Assembly: GCA_963725085.1 (NCBI GenBank) | Contig: CAVRXM010000005.1 | Coordinates: 372,001 to 436,000 of the forward strand | Source: VRUE01 sp963725085 | Lineage (GTDB): Bacteria > Actinomycetota > Thermoleophilia > Solirubrobacterales > 70-9 | DNA length: 64,000 nucleotides | Reading direction: 5' to 3' | Shown here: piece by piece, positions 1 to 8,757 of the stretch | How the letters are laid out: each line of letters opens with the position of its first letter | Position numbering within the stretch: position 1 is the stretch's first letter | Translations under genes and position numbers: made by a program | Notes under the pieces: generated by a model | What the model was told of the DNA's origin: nothing | The model's input: the letters and a program-made list of their open reading frames with translations, nothing else | Databases searched by the model: none

Positions 1-798
1 CCTGGAGGGGCCGATGGAGGGAGTTTCGTCGGTCCGCTCAAATACTTCCTCGTATTCGGTTGGCGCAAGGTGGGGCCGGGCCTGTCGCCCGACCGGCCGG
101 TCGAATGCGAGTCTGCCGCACCCGATGAAAATGCCGCCTGCACCAGCGCCGGCGAAGTCGAGTTCGGAGTCTCCGACCTGAAAGTCACACCCCCGGCGGA
201 AACGACCGTCTTCGCCGGGGCCACCGCCGAACTCCCCTTCGCCTTCGACTTCGGCAGCAGCGCCGCGGCCCCGCCGAGCAGCTTCGCCCTGAGCGCGACG
301 ACGACGCTGCCTGGCGCAACCGCGACGCCGTCGGAGCTGACCTTCCCGGTCGGCCCGCTCAGCTCGAGCAAACGATTCGCCGGCCAGCGCAAGGCCGTCG
401 TCGTCGTGCCGCCGAAAGCGAAAGAGGGCGTCTACGAGGTGCGATTGAACGCGACCACGGCGACCGGGGGCAGCACCGGCGCCGTGGCACAGCTGCGGGT
501 CAGACAGGCCCGGGTCGGCATCAGGGCGAAGCTGAACAAGAGCAGGGGCACCGCGACGCTGACGCTGACGGTCCCCACCGCCGGGACATTGACCGTGTCC
601 GGCAGGGGAATCGTCAAGGCCCAGCGCAAACCGAATGCTGCCAAGACGGTGAAGGTGACCGTCAGGACCAAGGGCAAGGCGAAGAGAAGGCTGCTCGCCA
701 ACGGCAAGGTCAGGGTGACCGCGAAGGTGACGTTCCAGCCGACGGGCGCCGCCGCGGTGACCGCCAGCAAGCCGTTGAACCTGAAGACTTCCCAGTAG
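1..798 (+). CDS. Secreted Ig-like protein, 5' end outside window
   Basis: The frame is open from the first base, so the true start lies upstream and the 242-residue segment from GTG at 70 is only a lower bound. The visible part has an Ig-like beta-rich stretch (SDLKVTPPAETTVFAG onwards) and a Lys/Arg-rich C-terminal beta module (residues about 160-240 from position 70), a tail shared by many exported Thermoleophilia proteins. No catalytic motif is seen. Probably an extracellular or wall-associated protein. It ends at TAG 796-798, with nothing recognisable downstream until about 880. Confidence 0.6.
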   Translation, partial: PGGADGGSFVGPLKYFLVFGWRKVGPGLSPDRPVECESAAPDENAACTSAGEVEFGVSDLKVTPPAETTVFAGATAELPFAFDFGSSAAAPPSSFALSATTTLPGATATPSELTFPVGPLSSSKRFAGQRKAVVVVPPKAKEGVYEVRLNATTATGGSTGAVAQLRVRQARVGIRAKLNKSRGTATLTLTVPTAGTLTVSGRGIVKAQRKPNAAKTVKVTVRTKGKAKRRLLANGKVRVTAKVTFQPTGAAAVTASKPLNLKTSQ

Positions 799-881
799 GT
801 CGGGGCCGGCGGCGCGCTTGAACCGCGGCCTGCGGAGGTCCGTATGCCGGACTACCGTGAATCAGGCGAGGCACAATCTCC

Positions 882-1070
882 ATGGCTGACGCTCAAACCA
901 ACGGCAGTGGCGGCCACCGGCGCGAGTTGGCGCTTGTCGAGATCGAGGCGCTCTGCGCGAACATGCTCCACGACCTTCGCATCCTCAAGGCGAGCGTGGA
1001 GTGCGTCCAGGCGGAGTGCAAGGAGGCACGGAGAGGGGCGAAGGCGCCACCGGCATCGGGGTTCGGCTGA
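882..1070 (+). CDS. Possible small soluble protein (62 aa)
   Basis: ATG 882 follows an AGGCGAGG stretch about 12 bases upstream, a weak ribosome-binding site. The product has an amphipathic middle (ELALVEIEALCANMLHDLRILKASVE) that could form one helix or a short coiled coil. I do not recognise a family. Two other frames are also open here, so it may be spurious; codon choice gives no strong preference. Confidence 0.3.
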   Translation: MADAQTNGSGGHRRELALVEIEALCANMLHDLRILKASVECVQAECKEARRGAKAPPASGFG

Positions 1071-1168
1071 GACCTGAAAGACTCTGGTTTCTGTTCCGGG
1101 GTCGAGCGCCGACCTGTTGTGAGATAAACGCAAAGCCGGAGGACTCTCCCGCTAGGCTCAGGTCTTCA

Positions 1169-1894
1169 TTGTTTGACTTCGCGAAACGGGTTGCCGCGGT
1201 CCTGGTCGTCCTTGCGGCTCTCGCCGTTACCTGGTCGTCCGCCCCGGACAGTGCCGGAGCCGCGCCCTGCCCACTGCCGAGCTTCGGGTTCGGAGGCGGG
1301 GTCCTCTCGATTCAGGGAACCCCTCCCTGCGCGGAAGAATCCGAGCGCTTCGACGTCTACTGCGAAGCCGGCACGGTCCGGTTCGAATACGCGGTCAACG
1401 ACGTTCTGCAAGGACAGATCGACACGGAAGTCGGATGCGGGTCCCCCGCGCGCCTCGCGGTTCACGCCAACGCCGGCGACGACACAATCGACCTCTCCAA
1501 GATCACGGTGGCGAACGGCTTCACCGGCTTCACCGAGCCGAACCTCGTCGAAGGGGGCTCCGGCAAGGACGAACTCGTCGGGAGCCAGACCCCGAGCGAA
1601 ATCCTCGGTGGCACCCAGAACGACATCATCCTGGCCCGCAACGGTGTCCACGACACCGTCGATTGCGGTCAGGGAACCGACGCCGTGCAGGCCGACCAGG
1701 CGGGTGTCGACGCGTTGTCGAACTGCGAGCTGATGGATCTCCTTCCAACCTCGGCGGCACCCGGCGCCGCCCCCGCCGCTTCGGTCCCGACGCCGACCGG
1801 GAAGCGGGCGGCGGCCCAGAGGAGATGTCACAAGGTCCAGGGTCGCAAAGCACGCCGCAGATGCTTCCGGCATGCAAGGACCCTTCCTATCTGA
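1169..1894 (+). CDS. Secreted protein with RTX-like Asp/Gly repeats
   Basis: About 241 residues. I chose TTG 1169 because a signal peptide begins there: FDFAKRV followed by a hydrophobic run (AAVLVVLAALAVTW) and an Ala-rich cleavage region. The reading frame stays open upstream to 1001. The centre has calcium-binding-like repeats of the GGxGxDxL type (NAGDDTIDL, GGSGKDELVG, LGGTQNDIIL, DCGQGTDAVQ). The C-terminus is Lys/Arg-rich with two CxxxR motifs. Likely an exported, calcium-binding surface protein. The start codon is uncertain because the ribosome-binding site is poor. Confidence 0.55.
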   Translation: MFDFAKRVAAVLVVLAALAVTWSSAPDSAGAAPCPLPSFGFGGGVLSIQGTPPCAEESERFDVYCEAGTVRFEYAVNDVLQGQIDTEVGCGSPARLAVHANAGDDTIDLSKITVANGFTGFTEPNLVEGGSGKDELVGSQTPSEILGGTQNDIILARNGVHDTVDCGQGTDAVQADQAGVDALSNCELMDLLPTSAAPGAAPAASVPTPTGKRAAAQRRCHKVQGRKARRRCFRHARTLPI

Positions 1895-1913
1895 CTGTGG
1901 CTGACTCGCCGCC

Positions 1914-2195
1914 CTACGCTGTCACCAGGTTCACGATTTCAGCCGCGCGCTCCTCGGGCTGACCCGCGAAGCCGCCGTCGACGGGCATGCTTGGCAGCAG
2001 TTTCTCCTGGACGAAGCGGTCGGCGTCCTCCTTGGACTCCCACACGGCGGCGATGAGAATCCCCCCGTCGGTCGGGCCGGCGGCGTGGTAGATCTGTCCG
2101 TCGGGCAGACCCTCCGGAGGGTGGACCACGGCTATTGTCGCCTTGTACTGATCCTCGGTCGCGCCCGGCCAGAAATGCGAGAGCAGGTATGCCAC
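1914..2195 (-). CDS. Small conserved alpha/beta protein (93 aa)
   Basis: GTG 2195 is preferred over the longer frame from 2246 because AAAGGAT lies about 8 bases upstream of it. The product (AYLLSHFWPGATEDQYK..., GGILIAAVWESKEDADRF) has the strand-helix rhythm and Trp-Glu-Ser-Lys-Glu-Asp-Ala pattern of dimeric ferredoxin-like-barrel proteins (antibiotic-monooxygenase or YCII-like fold). No catalytic residue can be assigned. It converges on the preceding gene with a 19-bp gap. Function unknown. Confidence 0.6.
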   Translation of the reverse strand: MAYLLSHFWPGATEDQYKATIAVVHPPEGLPDGQIYHAAGPTDGGILIAAVWESKEDADRFVQEKLLPSMPVDGGFAGQPEERAAEIVNLVTA

Positions 2196-2283
2196 GGGTG
2201 ATCCTTTCTTTGGGTCATCCAAGCCTAGCCCGATTGCCTGGGTCACCCAATCCGTCCGCGGACGACGGGATCCTTCGCAGGCT

Positions 2284-2736
2284 TTGAAGCGCGGTCCCTC
2301 CTATTTTGTCGTCGCGGGGATAGCTCTGGACCGGGAGATGAGCAGGCTACGGGCGCTGCCCGTGTTCGCCGACGGGCCGCTCCTGAGCCGGAATCCAGAG
2401 CTAAAGGTGCGACGGGCGCGCAGGCGCCCGAATCGTCTCGGCTTCGCCGTGCCGAGCGAGTTTCGCCTCTCCGTCACCGCCTATCCCGGAATCCGCGGCG
2501 GCGACGTCCTCGAGGTTCTCCTCCACGAGCTCGTCCACCTCCACGTCGGGCGAGCTGCGGAAGCCCATGCGTGGCACGGCCCGACGTTCAAGAAGACAAT
2601 GGCACGGGGGATGGAGGAGGGTTACGGGATCACCGGACTGAGACCGTCCAGCACCCTTCATGGGACCTACGCCGAGGCGATCGAGCGGACCCGGCTCAGC
2701 GGGGGAATGCAACTCACGATCCCGCTCGCCGCCTAA
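2284..2736 (+). CDS. SprT-like zinc metallopeptidase
   Basis: The product (150 aa) contains LLHELVHLHVG followed by HAWHGPTFKKTM, the HExxH zinc motif plus downstream His that define the SprT-like/WSS1 metallopeptidase fold. The length fits single-domain bacterial SprT-like proteins. TTG 2284 gives the longest product; ATG 2338 (MSRLRALPVF) is the alternative. In vivo substrate unknown; eukaryotic relatives degrade DNA-protein crosslinks, but bacterial members are poorly characterised. Confidence 0.7.
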   Translation: MKRGPSYFVVAGIALDREMSRLRALPVFADGPLLSRNPELKVRRARRRPNRLGFAVPSEFRLSVTAYPGIRGGDVLEVLLHELVHLHVGRAAEAHAWHGPTFKKTMARGMEEGYGITGLRPSSTLHGTYAEAIERTRLSGGMQLTIPLAA

Positions 2737-2830
2737 GAGAGGCGGGCCGAACGCAGCCTTCGGGGATGCCGCAGCGATGCCGGACGGGGCTCGAACCCCA
2801 GATTCCGCGGGTATCGGGGAACATCGGGCC

Positions 2831-2956
2831 ATGGCGCTCGCCACCGAGGCATGGACAGCGGTCCTCGCAGGCCTGATCCCGATTGTCGGCCTGGTCGCGG
2901 TTGGCTACCTCATCGTCCGCGCGGTGCGCGACAGCGACGAGGACGGGGGTGGCTGA
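2831..2956 (+). CDS. Small single-span membrane protein (41 aa)
   Basis: ATG 2831 with a GGGGAAC ribosome-binding-like stretch about 10 bases upstream. The product has one hydrophobic helix (AVLAGLIPIVGLVAVGYLIV) followed by an acidic tail (RDSDEDGGG). It sits between the SprT-like gene and a Cys-rich gene on the same strand and may be co-transcribed. No family recognised. Confidence 0.45.
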   Translation: MALATEAWTAVLAGLIPIVGLVAVGYLIVRAVRDSDEDGGG

Positions 2957-2991
2957 TCGACCCCCCGGCCCCGCGGGCGCGGTGGTGGTCG

Positions 2992-3261
2992 ATGCGCGGG
3001 GCGCAGAACAGGAAGCCCGCGACGTATCGGTGTCCCTTCTGCGACCGGTACCTGCCGGCGCTCAGCGAGCACGTCCTCCTCATGCCCGAGGGAGACCCGA
3101 GCCGGCGGCGCCACGCACATACCGACTGCGTGCTCGCCGAGAGGGAGGCCGGACGGCTCCCGACTCGCGAAGAGTGGCGCCGCTCTCAGCCCGGGCCGCG
3201 GCGAGAGCGGCGGAGCCCGTTCGAGAGGCTCAGGCGGCTGTTCCAGCGCACCGCGAACTAG
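2992..3261 (+). CDS. Zinc-binding-like small protein (89 aa)
   Basis: ATG 2992 was chosen from a longer open frame because the conserved-looking part starts there. YRCPFCDRYLPALSEH followed by HAHTDCVLA supplies CxxC and HxxxC pairs, consistent with one structural zinc site. The tail is basic (RRERRSPFERLRRLFQ). It is 35 bp downstream of the small membrane gene. I do not recognise a named family. Confidence 0.5.
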   Translation: MRGAQNRKPATYRCPFCDRYLPALSEHVLLMPEGDPSRRRHAHTDCVLAEREAGRLPTREEWRRSQPGPRRERRSPFERLRRLFQRTAN

Positions 3262-3406
3262 GTTCCGACGGCGACAGGGAGGCGGTTCCCCTTGCGTCCA
3301 AGTCGTTGCGCCCGGCCCTAGCCCGCTCACGACCTGCTCGCCGGGACCCACGCGGCGGAGACCGGGGAGACCGTGGAGTGCGCGAAACGCGTAGAAATCA
3401 GACTCC

Positions 3407-4030
3407 TTGCGCGAGCGAACCCGCACCTATCGAGTCGCCATGGCACTCAACCAGCCCGTCGCCTGGTGGGGCAGGTTGCAGGTCGATGGCCTCGATTCGC
3501 TTCCCGCGACGGGTCCCCTGCTGGTTGTCGGTAACCACGACAGCCACTGGGATCCGGTGATGGTCGGGATCGCCGCCCTGCGCCGCCGCCAGATCCGAGC
3601 GCTCGCCAAATCGACGCTCTGGGACGTGCGCGGGCTGGGTCCGATCCTCAACGGAATGGGCCAAATCCCGATCGAACGAGGCGCAGGCGATACCCAGGCG
3701 CTGGCGCGGGCGATCGAGACCCTGCGTGCGGGGGCCTGCATCGGCGTCTTTCCCGAGGGCACCCGCTCACGTGGGGAGGTGCTGCGAGCCCGCAGCGGGG
3801 TCGGCCGCCTGGCCCTCGAGGTGCCGGAGGCACATGTCACGCTGGTGTCGATCGAGGGCACATCTGACCTCACGAGCTTTCCCCGCCGGCCGAAGGTCCG
3901 AGTTCGCTTCTTCGACCCGGCGGATGGGCAGGCGCGGCCCGGGGAGGACGCTGGTGAGCTCTCGGCTCGGCTCCTTGCCGAGATCCGCGCGCTCGTCCCG
4001 CCGTCCATCTCCTATCGGAAGCGGTCCTAG
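3407..4030 (+). CDS. plsC: 1-acylglycerol-3-phosphate acyltransferase (PlsC-like)
   Basis: 207 residues. Motif I is NHDSHWDP (a variant of the NHxxxxD catalytic motif), and motif III is FPEGTRSRG. Between them lies the usual IPIERG segment. The enzyme family transfers an acyl group to lysophosphatidate on the inner membrane face. No transmembrane anchor is obvious, as in many short actinobacterial members. TTG 3407 is used because the segment RERTRTYRVAMALNQP looks coding; ATG 3440 is the alternative. Confidence 0.8.
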   Translation: MRERTRTYRVAMALNQPVAWWGRLQVDGLDSLPATGPLLVVGNHDSHWDPVMVGIAALRRRQIRALAKSTLWDVRGLGPILNGMGQIPIERGAGDTQALARAIETLRAGACIGVFPEGTRSRGEVLRARSGVGRLALEVPEAHVTLVSIEGTSDLTSFPRRPKVRVRFFDPADGQARPGEDAGELSARLLAEIRALVPPSISYRKRS

Positions 4031-4129
4031 CGGTGGGTCGCCGTCTGCGACTCAGCAGCAGAACGCTGCGGGGGATTCCCGTACGGATGTCCGCTGCACC
4101 TCTAGGGGCATTGTAGGATCGCCCACCAT

Positions 4130-5782
4130 ATGCGGAGGTTGGCTGCATCGGTCGCGATTGCTCTGCTGGGGCTTGCGCTCACTACCGGTTTAGCATCCGC
4201 TTCCAGTCTCTACGTGACCAACCTCAACGACGGGTCGGTCTCCCAATACGCAGTCGGCTCTGACGGGACGCTCTCCCCGCTCTCACCTGCGGTCGTTCCC
4301 GCCGGCCCCGGTCATTCCGTCGGCATCGCTATCAGCCCCGATGGCAAGAGCGTTTACGTGGCGAACATCGGCGGGACGATCTCCCAGTACGACGTGGGCC
4401 CGGGCGGGGTCCTTACGCCCAAGTCGCCGGCATCGGTACCGGCCGGCCCAGGCGCCAATGGCATCGCCATCAGCCCGGACGGCACGAGCCTCTATGTGGC
4501 CGATTTTGGAATCAACGCGGTCTCCCAATTCGACGTTGGCCCGGCAGGAGCGCTGGCGCCGAAGACGCCTGCGACTGTGCCTACCGGCGGTCATCCGGAC
4601 GACCTCGCCGTCAGTCCGGATGGCAACAGTCTCTACGTCTCCAACGAGGGGGAAGAATCGGTATCCCAGTTCAACGTCGGGGGTGGTGGCCTCTTGGCAC
4701 CAAAGTCCCCTGCGACCGCGCCCGCTGGGGAAACGCCGGAAGGCGTCGCCATCAGCCCGGATGGGAAGAACCTCTACGTGGCCAACTACGGGACCGACGA
4801 TGTCTCCCAGTTCGACATCGGCCCGGGCGGTCTGCTCGTGCCGAAGTCACCGGCGACCGTGCCAGCCGGGGAAGGCGCGCTGGGAATTGCGGTGAGCCCA
4901 GATGGGAGCAGTGCCTTCGTCGGCAACGACGTGGCCGAATTCGTCAGCCAGTACGACATCGGCCCAGGAGGGCCGCTTATCCCAAAGTCCCCACCGACTG
5001 CCCCATCCGTGGAGGGTCCGGACTGGATCGCGGTCAGCCCAAGCGGGCGGAGCGTCTACGCCAGCGTCTTCGGCAGCGGGGTCAGCGGAGGCGGTGTGTC
5101 TCAGTACGACGTCGGTTCCGCAGGAGCGCTCGCCCCGAAGTCCCCGCCTTTTGTCGCCGCCGGTAATGGCCCAGTGGGTGTGGCGATCACCCCGGACCAG
5201 TCCCCGGCCGGGTCCCTTTCCATTTCCGCTGCTCGCGCCCGGCCGGGGGTGCCGGTCGCCTTCGACGCCTCTGCCTCCAGCGATCCCGATGGCTCGGTGG
5301 CTCGCTATGACTGGAGCTTCGGCGACGGCCTGTCGGTGGCAAACGGCGGCCCGACGCCGCAGCACCCCTACAACAAGCCCGGCCGCTATCAGGTGACCGT
5401 CACCGTCGCCGACAACGAAGGCTGCTCGACAGCCATGATCTTCACCGGCCAGACCGCCTCCTGCAGCGGGTCCGCGTCGGCAAGCCAGGCCCAGATGGTG
5501 CAGGTTGCCTACCCGGGAGTCCGCGTCAAATGCCCGAAGAGCGCGAAGCCCCATGGCTGCAAGTTCAAGCTGCAGGCCCTGACGAAGAAGCGCAAGGGCA
5601 AGGCTGAGAGCGCCATCGCCAAGGCCAAGGCCAAGGCCGGACACTCAACGGTCGTCTCGCTGAAACCGAAGGCGAAGTTCAGGTCGAAGCTCGCCTCGGC
5701 CAACAAGGTTCTGATCAGGAAGACGGTGACGATCGACGGCATGAAACGGACGAGCTTCGGCAAGCTGAAGATCGTCCGCTAA
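4130..5782 (+). CDS. Secreted beta-propeller with PKD domain and basic tail
   Basis: 550 residues. Signal peptide MRRLAASVAIALLGLALTTG is followed by about seven repeats containing VAISPDG, LYVAN and VSQFDVGPGG, typical of YVTN/lactonase-like propellers. Residues about 360-440 form a PKD domain (DASASSDPDGSVARYDWSFGDG). The last 90 residues are a Cys/Lys-rich module (VKCPKSAKPHGCKFKLQ) found almost unchanged in the paralogue at 18312. Presumably extracellular; no catalytic residues are evident. The upstream 40 bases resemble those before the truncated start at 15628. Confidence 0.8.
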   Translation: MRRLAASVAIALLGLALTTGLASASSLYVTNLNDGSVSQYAVGSDGTLSPLSPAVVPAGPGHSVGIAISPDGKSVYVANIGGTISQYDVGPGGVLTPKSPASVPAGPGANGIAISPDGTSLYVADFGINAVSQFDVGPAGALAPKTPATVPTGGHPDDLAVSPDGNSLYVSNEGEESVSQFNVGGGGLLAPKSPATAPAGETPEGVAISPDGKNLYVANYGTDDVSQFDIGPGGLLVPKSPATVPAGEGALGIAVSPDGSSAFVGNDVAEFVSQYDIGPGGPLIPKSPPTAPSVEGPDWIAVSPSGRSVYASVFGSGVSGGGVSQYDVGSAGALAPKSPPFVAAGNGPVGVAITPDQSPAGSLSISAARARPGVPVAFDASASSDPDGSVARYDWSFGDGLSVANGGPTPQHPYNKPGRYQVTVTVADNEGCSTAMIFTGQTASCSGSASASQAQMVQVAYPGVRVKCPKSAKPHGCKFKLQALTKKRKGKAESAIAKAKAKAGHSTVVSLKPKAKFRSKLASANKVLIRKTVTIDGMKRTSFGKLKIVR

Positions 5783-5850
5783 TGCCTCGATCCCCTGGAG
5801 GGCGGCTCTGCTCGATACCGGGTGAGCTGTCCCGCGCTCCTGGGTCGCCG

Positions 5851-6213
5851 TCAGCCGAGGCATTCGGTCTTGCCCCAGCACGCCCACGCGAGAAGCGCAA
5901 TAAACAGGACGTAAGGGGTGACGACGCCGAGCAAAGCCCAGGAGAATGTGGCGAGCTTGTTTCGCCACGATTGAGCCGCGATGAGGAGGAGGGCGAAGCC
6001 CAGCGCCAGAAGGATGCAAAGGACGAAGGCCTTGTGAAAGCTGGAGGCACCGTCGACCATGGCCGGGTAGATCGCGCTGCTGGCGGCCAGGCTGGGCAGA
6101 AACGGGACGAGGACCTGCCTGCGAGGTCGCGCTACGACCAAGCCAATGACCGAGAGCCCCAGCGCCAGAGGCACCGCCGCGACCAGGATCGTGTTCCAAG
6201 TTGCCTTGTCCAC
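5851..6213 (-). CDS. Integral membrane protein with four predicted helices (120 aa)
   Basis: The product alternates hydrophobic stretches (ILVAAVPLALGLSVIGLVVA, FLPSLAASSAIYPAMV, AFVLCILLALGFALLLIA, FSWALLGVVTPYVLFIALLAW) with short polar loops, indicating about four membrane spans. It is encoded opposite the propeller gene with a 68-bp gap. No family recognised and no conserved charged residue in the membrane suggests transport chemistry. Confidence 0.55.
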   Translation of the reverse strand: MDKATWNTILVAAVPLALGLSVIGLVVARPRRQVLVPFLPSLAASSAIYPAMVDGASSFHKAFVLCILLALGFALLLIAAQSWRNKLATFSWALLGVVTPYVLFIALLAWACWGKTECLG

Positions 6214-6414
6214 GACTAGAACCCTTCATCGACTGGCGGGACCCCGCAGCTTTAGGCCGGTTACCCCCCGGGAACGGAGCGATACTCCTCTGATGTCCTC
6301 GGCAAGCCTGGGCTCCGTACTCTCGGTCTATGCGGCCTGTGAACACGGGGGACACTGAGCCGCGCCGAAATTGACCGACCGCGCCGACAGGCCATTTCGA
6401 GAAGGGTGATCCGA

Positions 6415-6822
6415 ATGCACACGAATCAGCAGGCGTCCAACGGCGAGACCAGGCTCGCCTACATCCTCGGCCAGCCCCTTGCCGAGGACGTCGTGCGACA
6501 GTGGCCGCAGATGGGGGAGGTCGTGCGCACGAGCAAGCTCATCGGCGACATCGAGGGCAACTTCCCTGAGCTCACGCTGGAGGTCGGCAGGCGCCTGCAT
6601 CTCGACAACGTTGTCGTGGTCGAGTGGACCTGTGACTACGGTGACGGACGGCTGTACCGGAATGTGACCATCGGCGAGTTGGAGGACGGGGAGGCTGTGC
6701 GCGTGACCGACTACTGGGGTGAGCCCACGGAGACGCCCGAGTGGCGCCGACACAGGACGGATCGGCTCAACATGCCCGGCGACGGCATATGGCCGGACGG
6801 CGAGCACCTCGCCCATCGTTAG
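6415..6822 (+). CDS. NTF2/SnoaL-like fold protein (135 aa)
   Basis: ATG 6415 has AAGGG about 9 bases upstream, so it is preferred to GTG 6406. The second half (VVVVEWTCDYGDGRLYRNVTIGEL followed by VTDYWGEPTETPEWRR) matches the closing strands of SnoaL/NTF2-like proteins, small alpha-beta cones that act as isomerases, cyclases or ligand binders. No specific catalytic residue can be assigned. Stands alone between divergent neighbours. Confidence 0.6.
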   Translation: MHTNQQASNGETRLAYILGQPLAEDVVRQWPQMGEVVRTSKLIGDIEGNFPELTLEVGRRLHLDNVVVVEWTCDYGDGRLYRNVTIGELEDGEAVRVTDYWGEPTETPEWRRHRTDRLNMPGDGIWPDGEHLAHR

Positions 6823-6971
6823 ACGCCGGCTCACCCGAGCAAGTCGGTGCGATGGGCAGCACTGCGCGGAAACTTCCGAAGCTCACCACCAAACGCCATC
6901 GGTGGACCCGAAACCGAGGTTTTACAGGAAGAAAGCGATGCCAAGGGATGGGCAATCCGGGACCCCGGCGG

Positions 6972-7952
6972 TCAGCCGGACTGCGCGGCGATCGCTGGCG
7001 CGCAGGAGGCCAACTCGCCTCCGCGGGGCATGTCGCGGCGCAGCGAGGAGAAGGCGACTGCGCCGAGGAGGAGTGGCAGCCAGAAGAGGATCAGCCGGTA
7101 GGCGAAGACGGCCGCGACTGTGCCAGCGGCAGGCGCTCCGTAGACGATCAGGGTCCCGATCAGCCCGCCGTCGATGCCGCCGATCCCGCCGGGAATCGGC
7201 AGCAGGCCGCCGAGCTGCCCGATCAGGTAGCCCATCAGGAGGACGGTGAGCGGAGGGGAGGGTCCGAAGGAGCGGAAGGTCGCCCACAGCACCGCATTGT
7301 CAAAGGCCCAGTAGCCGACCGATCCCGCCAGCACGCGGCGGTTTCCCGAGCGCAGGATCTGAAGCGCCTCGCCGGTACCGTCGATCAACGCGTGACGCGC
7401 CTCGCTGACCCAGCGCCTAGGTCGGGACGCATCTGAGCCGGGTGGACGGCCGGGGCCGAGCCGCGGGACTGCGACCACGACACAGAGAGCCAGGAACGCC
7501 ATGGCCGCAGGGAAGGCGGTCAGCCAAAGTGAGAGCTCCGGTCCGAACAGGCCGACTGCCATTGTGGCACCGAGCACCGCAACCGCAAGGAAGTTGACCC
7601 CACTCTTGATCAGGAAGAAGGCCACCGACCGACGCGCGATCCGCCGGCCACCCATCCCCCCGCGATGCAGGACCCAGGCACCGAGCGCCAGCCCGCCGGC
7701 GCCGCTGGCCGGAAGCAGGGAGCCCATCGCGAGCTCGGAGCCGCCAATCTGCCAGCTCCGCCGCCAGCTCAGTCCAGTACAGAAGATCGGCCCGAACATG
7801 ACGATGTAGGAGGCGAACGAAAGTCCCTCGAAAAGCGTCGCCAGCGCCAACCAACCGGGATCCGCCCCGGTCAGCCGTTCCCGAACTTCACCGAGGCCGG
7901 GGGCGAGCAGAACGATCGCGACCAGCACCCCGAGCGCCCCGATCGCTTGCAA
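6972..7952 (-). CDS. Flippase-like membrane protein (LPG synthase TM family)
   Basis: At least 326 residues with about eight hydrophobic helices. GSELAMGSLLPASGAGGLALG and QLGGLLPIPGGIGGIDGG match the Gly/Pro-rich signatures of the lysylphosphatidylglycerol-synthase membrane domain (UPF0104, MprF-flippase-like). TTG 7952 is the first start codon in frame, but coding-like sequence (ELDTTPPTAPSADLP) continues about 100 bases upstream without ATG or GTG, so the start is uncertain or the 5' end is lost. The soluble synthase domain is absent, so lipid translocation is more likely than aminoacylation. Confidence 0.7.
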   Translation of the reverse strand: MQAIGALGVLVAIVLLAPGLGEVRERLTGADPGWLALATLFEGLSFASYIVMFGPIFCTGLSWRRSWQIGGSELAMGSLLPASGAGGLALGAWVLHRGGMGGRRIARRSVAFFLIKSGVNFLAVAVLGATMAVGLFGPELSLWLTAFPAAMAFLALCVVVAVPRLGPGRPPGSDASRPRRWVSEARHALIDGTGEALQILRSGNRRVLAGSVGYWAFDNAVLWATFRSFGPSPPLTVLLMGYLIGQLGGLLPIPGGIGGIDGGLIGTLIVYGAPAAGTVAAVFAYRLILFWLPLLLGAVAFSSLRRDMPRGGELASCAPAIAAQSG

Positions 7953-8378
7953 CGTTCGTCGGTGGAGGTTGCGGGGCTGAAACTCCCGGGGCAGGTCTGC
8001 CGACGGGGCTGTCGGAGGTGTGGTGTCGAGTTCGGCTGCGATGCTCAGGGACAGGGGGTTGCGAATCTGGCTCTACAGATGGTGTCGGAGAAGAGGCTCG
8101 ATCCCATTTTGCTTGAGAGGGAGTTTCCGACTGTGGGCTGAATCAAGGCCGCATGCTTCTAGCGGAACCACCGCCGAATCCTGGGACTCGCCCATCCCCG
8201 CATATTCAGCCTAACGCGCCATTTGTACGGGATGCGGTTGCGGCGGCCTGGTACGCTCTGCGCGTTCCAAAGACGTTGAAGGTTTAGAAACTGGAGTTTG
8301 AGGACGGGGACCGCTAGCGCGGTCCCATTCGCTTCCTAGGGGGCCTTGGCTGAGAAGCGTGGTGTGCTTGCTCGGGCT
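7953..8378. other. Intergenic stretch without a clear gene
   Basis: The first 100 bases probably hold the unassigned N-terminal codons of the flippase-like gene on the minus strand. A perfect hairpin (stem GGACCGC/GCGGTCC) lies at about 8310-8327 and may end transcription from the right. I see no other supported gene. Confidence 0.4.
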
Positions 8379-8483
8379 CTACGGCTCGATCTTCTCCAAG
8401 CTCCACGGCTGACGCTCGAGGACGATGCATTCGAGCTTCCTCTGCTGCCGGTCCAGATACCAGCGGCGCTTGGACTTCTTCAT
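8379..8483 (-). CDS. Very small basic protein (34 aa, possibly 58)
   Basis: ATG 8483 is preceded by GGGAGGGCGGG, a strong ribosome-binding site. The product is basic and aromatic (MKKSKRRWYLDRQQRK...). The frame stays open upstream to an ATG at 8555, which lies on the last base of the tRNA remnant, so a 58-residue version may have been created by recombination there. No family recognised. Confidence 0.4.
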   Translation of the reverse strand: MKKSKRRWYLDRQQRKLECIVLERQPWSLEKIEP

Positions 8484-8554
8484 CCCGCCCTCCCTTCGCG
8501 ACACCTTGCCGGCATGGAACCCGTAGTGCCAGGACAATCTGGTTCTGCGAGCCA

Positions 8555-8725
8555 TGCCCGGAGGAGGGACTCGAACCCCCGACCCGCGGAATATGATTCT
8601 GCGCCGAGAGTTGCGGCTGTTTGCGGCTGTTCGGCCTTTCCCCGCAAATCGGCGATTTTCGGCGCTTCGGCGTCCTCGGGTTTTGCAGCGGTTTCCGGGT
8701 GTTGCCTTGCCACCCCCTTGCCACC
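8555..8725 (-). repeat. att remnant 1: tRNA 3' half plus type A integrase tail
   Basis: Bases 8555-8598 match the tRNA at 46199 from anticodon loop to discriminator base with a few mismatches, making this the leftmost and among the most diverged copies. Bases 8599-8725 encode, on the minus strand, an integrase C-terminal tail (QHPETAAKPEDAE...). Paired TTGCCAC repeats sit at 8707 and 8718, 11 bp apart. No left-hand arm is visible. Confidence 0.8.
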
Positions 8726-8757
8726 TTGGGGGAATGCCTTCGATGCTTGTTTCTGAC

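Noticed and set aside
1..8378. Left 8.5 kb as part of the cassette array
   Set aside because: No tRNA half or integrase tail is seen there; it may be an older flank but the sequence does not show it.
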